Source of the DNA: Chitinophagales bacterium
GTDB lineage: Bacteria > Bacteroidota > Bacteroidia > Chitinophagales > Chitinophagaceae
Length of the DNA stretch: 64,000 bases
Assembly (NCBI GenBank): GCA_017303415.1
Contig: JAFLBJ010000001.1
Span: 2,294,001 to 2,358,000 of the forward strand
Reading direction: 5' to 3'
Under the pieces are notes generated by a model. The model was not told where the DNA came from, did not search any database, and saw only the letters and a program-made list of their open reading frames with translations. Each line of letters opens with the position of its first letter. Position 1 is the first letter of the stretch. Below, piece after piece: positions 62,722 to 64,000 of the stretch. The position numbers and the translations under genes are program-made.

Positions 62722-63888
62722 TTAATGATGCTTGGGGGTCACATAATTCCTGACATCTTCAGCTGTGATCTCTTTGCCCGAAAGGATGACCAGCCGTTCT
62801 ACCACATTTCGTAGTTCGCGGATATTTCCCGACCAGTTATAGTCCTGGAGGCTACGGATAGCATCGGGATGGATCAATTTTTTGGCTATACCGTATTCTG
62901 TACAGATATCTGTCAGGAAATGGTCGGTCAACAGGGGTATATCGTCTTTCCGGTCGTTCAGGGATGGTACATGAATGAGGATGACGCTCAACCGATGGTA
63001 TAGGTCGAGGCGAAAATGTTTGTCTTCCACCTCCCGAAGCAGATCTTTATTGGTAGCGGCGATCACACGCACATCCACGTTGATTTCTTTATCACCCCCT
63101 ACCCGGGTGATCTTGCCTTCCTGCAGGGCGCGGAGTACCTTGGCCTGGGCGCTTGCACTCATGTCGCCTATTTCATCCAGGAAAAGGGTGCCACCATTGG
63201 CCTGTTCAAATTTTCCGATCCGTTGTTTGATGGCAGACGTAAAGGAACCTTTTTCGTGTCCAAACAGTTCACTTTCGATCAATTCACTCGGGATGGCTGC
63301 GCAGTTCACTTCCACCAGTGGTGCCCCGGCCCGGTTGCTTTTTTCATGGATCCAACGGGCCACAAGTTCCTTACCCGACCCGTTCTCACCGGTGATCAAT
63401 ACCCGGGCATCTGTGGGGGCCACTTTTTCAATGGTTTCCTTGATCCGCAGAATAGGGTCAGACTGTCCTACCATATCCTGAACCTTACTGACCTTACGTT
63501 TAAGGACACGTGTTTCGGTGGCCAGGTTGCGCCGGTCCATCGCATTCCGTATCGTAATGAGCAGGCGGTTTAGATCAGGTGGCTTGGCGAGATAATCGTA
63601 AGCCCCCCCTTTTACGGCCTCTACAGCGGTTTCAATATTGCCATGGCCGGAGATCATGATGATTGGTACATCCGGGTTAGCTTCACCTGCTTTTTGAAGG
63701 AATTCGATGCCATCCAATTTGGGCATCTTAATATCACAGAGGACCACATCAAAACTCTTTTCCCTGAATTTCTTCAATCCCTCCTCCCCATCAGAGGCTT
63801 CCTCTATCTTATATCCCTCAAAGGATAGGATCTCGCTCAATGTCTTACGGATCGCTTTTTCATCATCAATGATCAATACGTCTGCCAT
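62722..63888 (-). CDS. NtrC-type response regulator without DNA-binding domain
   Basis: 388 residues. Receiver domain with phosphoacceptor Asp52 (VVLCDIKMP) and an AAA+ domain: Walker A GENGSGKE at 167-174, Walker B TLFLDEIGD at 234-242. The sigma-54 contact loop, normally GAFTGA, reads GSFTSA (214-219). The protein ends soon after the AAA+ lid (NIRELRNVVERL, then NYVTPKHH), so the usual Fis-type helix-turn-helix is missing. No histidine kinase gene lies beside it in the window. It may act without sequence-specific DNA binding, or not through sigma-54. Confidence 0.9.
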   Translation of the reverse strand: MADVLIIDDEKAIRKTLSEILSFEGYKIEEASDGEEGLKKFREKSFDVVLCDIKMPKLDGIEFLQKAGEANPDVPIIMISGHGNIETAVEAVKGGAYDYLAKPPDLNRLLITIRNAMDRRNLATETRVLKRKVSKVQDMVGQSDPILRIKETIEKVAPTDARVLITGENGSGKELVARWIHEKSNRAGAPLVEVNCAAIPSELIESELFGHEKGSFTSAIKQRIGKFEQANGGTLFLDEIGDMSASAQAKVLRALQEGKITRVGGDKEINVDVRVIAATNKDLLREVEDKHFRLDLYHRLSVILIHVPSLNDRKDDIPLLTDHFLTDICTEYGIAKKLIHPDAIRSLQDYNWSGNIRELRNVVERLVILSGKEITAEDVRNYVTPKHH

Positions 63889-63960
63889 GCTGGGTATTTA
63901 AGGCGGTAAAATTAAGGCAAAAGAGGTAAGCCCGGGAAAAGGAAGGATATGCGTGGGCTA

Positions 63961-63994
63961 TAAAAAAATAGAGGCTGGATAGAAATCCGGCCTC
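63961..63994 (-). terminator. Terminator for a minus-strand gene beyond the right edge
   Basis: GAGGCTGGAT (63971-63980) pairs with ATCCGGCCTC (63985-63994), one T.G pair, loop AGAA. On the minus strand it is followed by a T-tract (complement of 63962-63968), so a gene to the right probably ends here. This separates it from the NtrC-type regulator. Confidence 0.7.
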
Positions 63995-64000
63995 GTTGTA

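Noticed and set aside
1-64000. Genomic island, prophage or insertion sequence
   Set aside because: No transposase, integrase, tRNA flank or abrupt change in codon use was seen; the genes are mostly core or lineage-typical.

Overview
The window is chromosomal DNA of a member of the Bacteroidota, most likely Chitinophagaceae or a close relative. The evidence is a set of lineage-typical families (DUF1599, DUF6089, GLPGLI, DUF2851, DUF4403, a 925-residue outer-membrane beta-barrel receptor, a type IX secretion C-terminal sorting domain), a SusA-like amylase, promoters of the TTTG / TAnnTTTG type, and almost no Shine-Dalgarno sequences. Coding density is high: 52 protein genes, no rRNA, tRNA, prophage, insertion sequence or CRISPR array seen. 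No gene-free stretch exceeds 300 bases; the longest are 19613-19893 and 17300-17579.

Layout. 1-4.7 kb: partial DUF1599 gene, folP, FKBP lipoprotein, DHH phosphoesterase, ndk, TraB/GumN lipoprotein. 4.7-10.5 kb: an operon of three paralogous secreted DUF3857/transglutaminase-fold proteins, two without the catalytic triad. 10.5-24.4 kb: UbiD decarboxylase, DUF6089 protein, dipeptide epimerase joined to a DPE2-like MalQ, VWA protein, dnaK, several membrane or envelope proteins. 24.5-33.2 kb: argS, TPR protein, glgB, outer-membrane receptor plus GLPGLI protein. 33.2-42.3 kb: alpha-glucan block (SusA-like amylase, MFS transporter, glgC, glgA, FHS sugar transporter, ROK kinase). 42.4-47.1 kb: operon of a beta-barrel protein, lipA, a lectin/PKD type IX cargo protein and a phosphodiester glycosidase. 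47.2-53.5 kb: OsmC, DUF2851, maf, UbiA prenyltransferase, iscX, ferredoxin, DUF2520, two hydrolases. 53.6-64 kb: topA, GH53 galactanase, Gfo/Idh/MocA oxidoreductase, transglutaminase-like protein, ogt, cdd-lepB operon, NtrC-type regulator.

Working together: malQ, glgB, glgC, glgA, the SusA-like enzyme, two sugar transporters and glucokinase form a glucan import, degradation and glycogen storage set, spread over about 28 kb. lepB, the lipoproteins, beta-barrels and type IX cargo describe an envelope rich in secreted proteins.

The most unusual signal is non-coding: a family of short arrays with an exact 7-bp period, many with mirrored arms that fold into hairpins, lying at gene borders (10500, 12497, 19843, 22404, 24414, 27496, 33180, 42268-42457, 60463-60539). 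The heptads differ in sequence from site to site but nearly all contain TGA, TAA or TAG. Because 7 is not a multiple of 3, three units place a stop in every frame. In several cases the array encodes the last residues and the stop codon of the adjoining gene. Two related arrays have a 9-bp period (36693, 57451).
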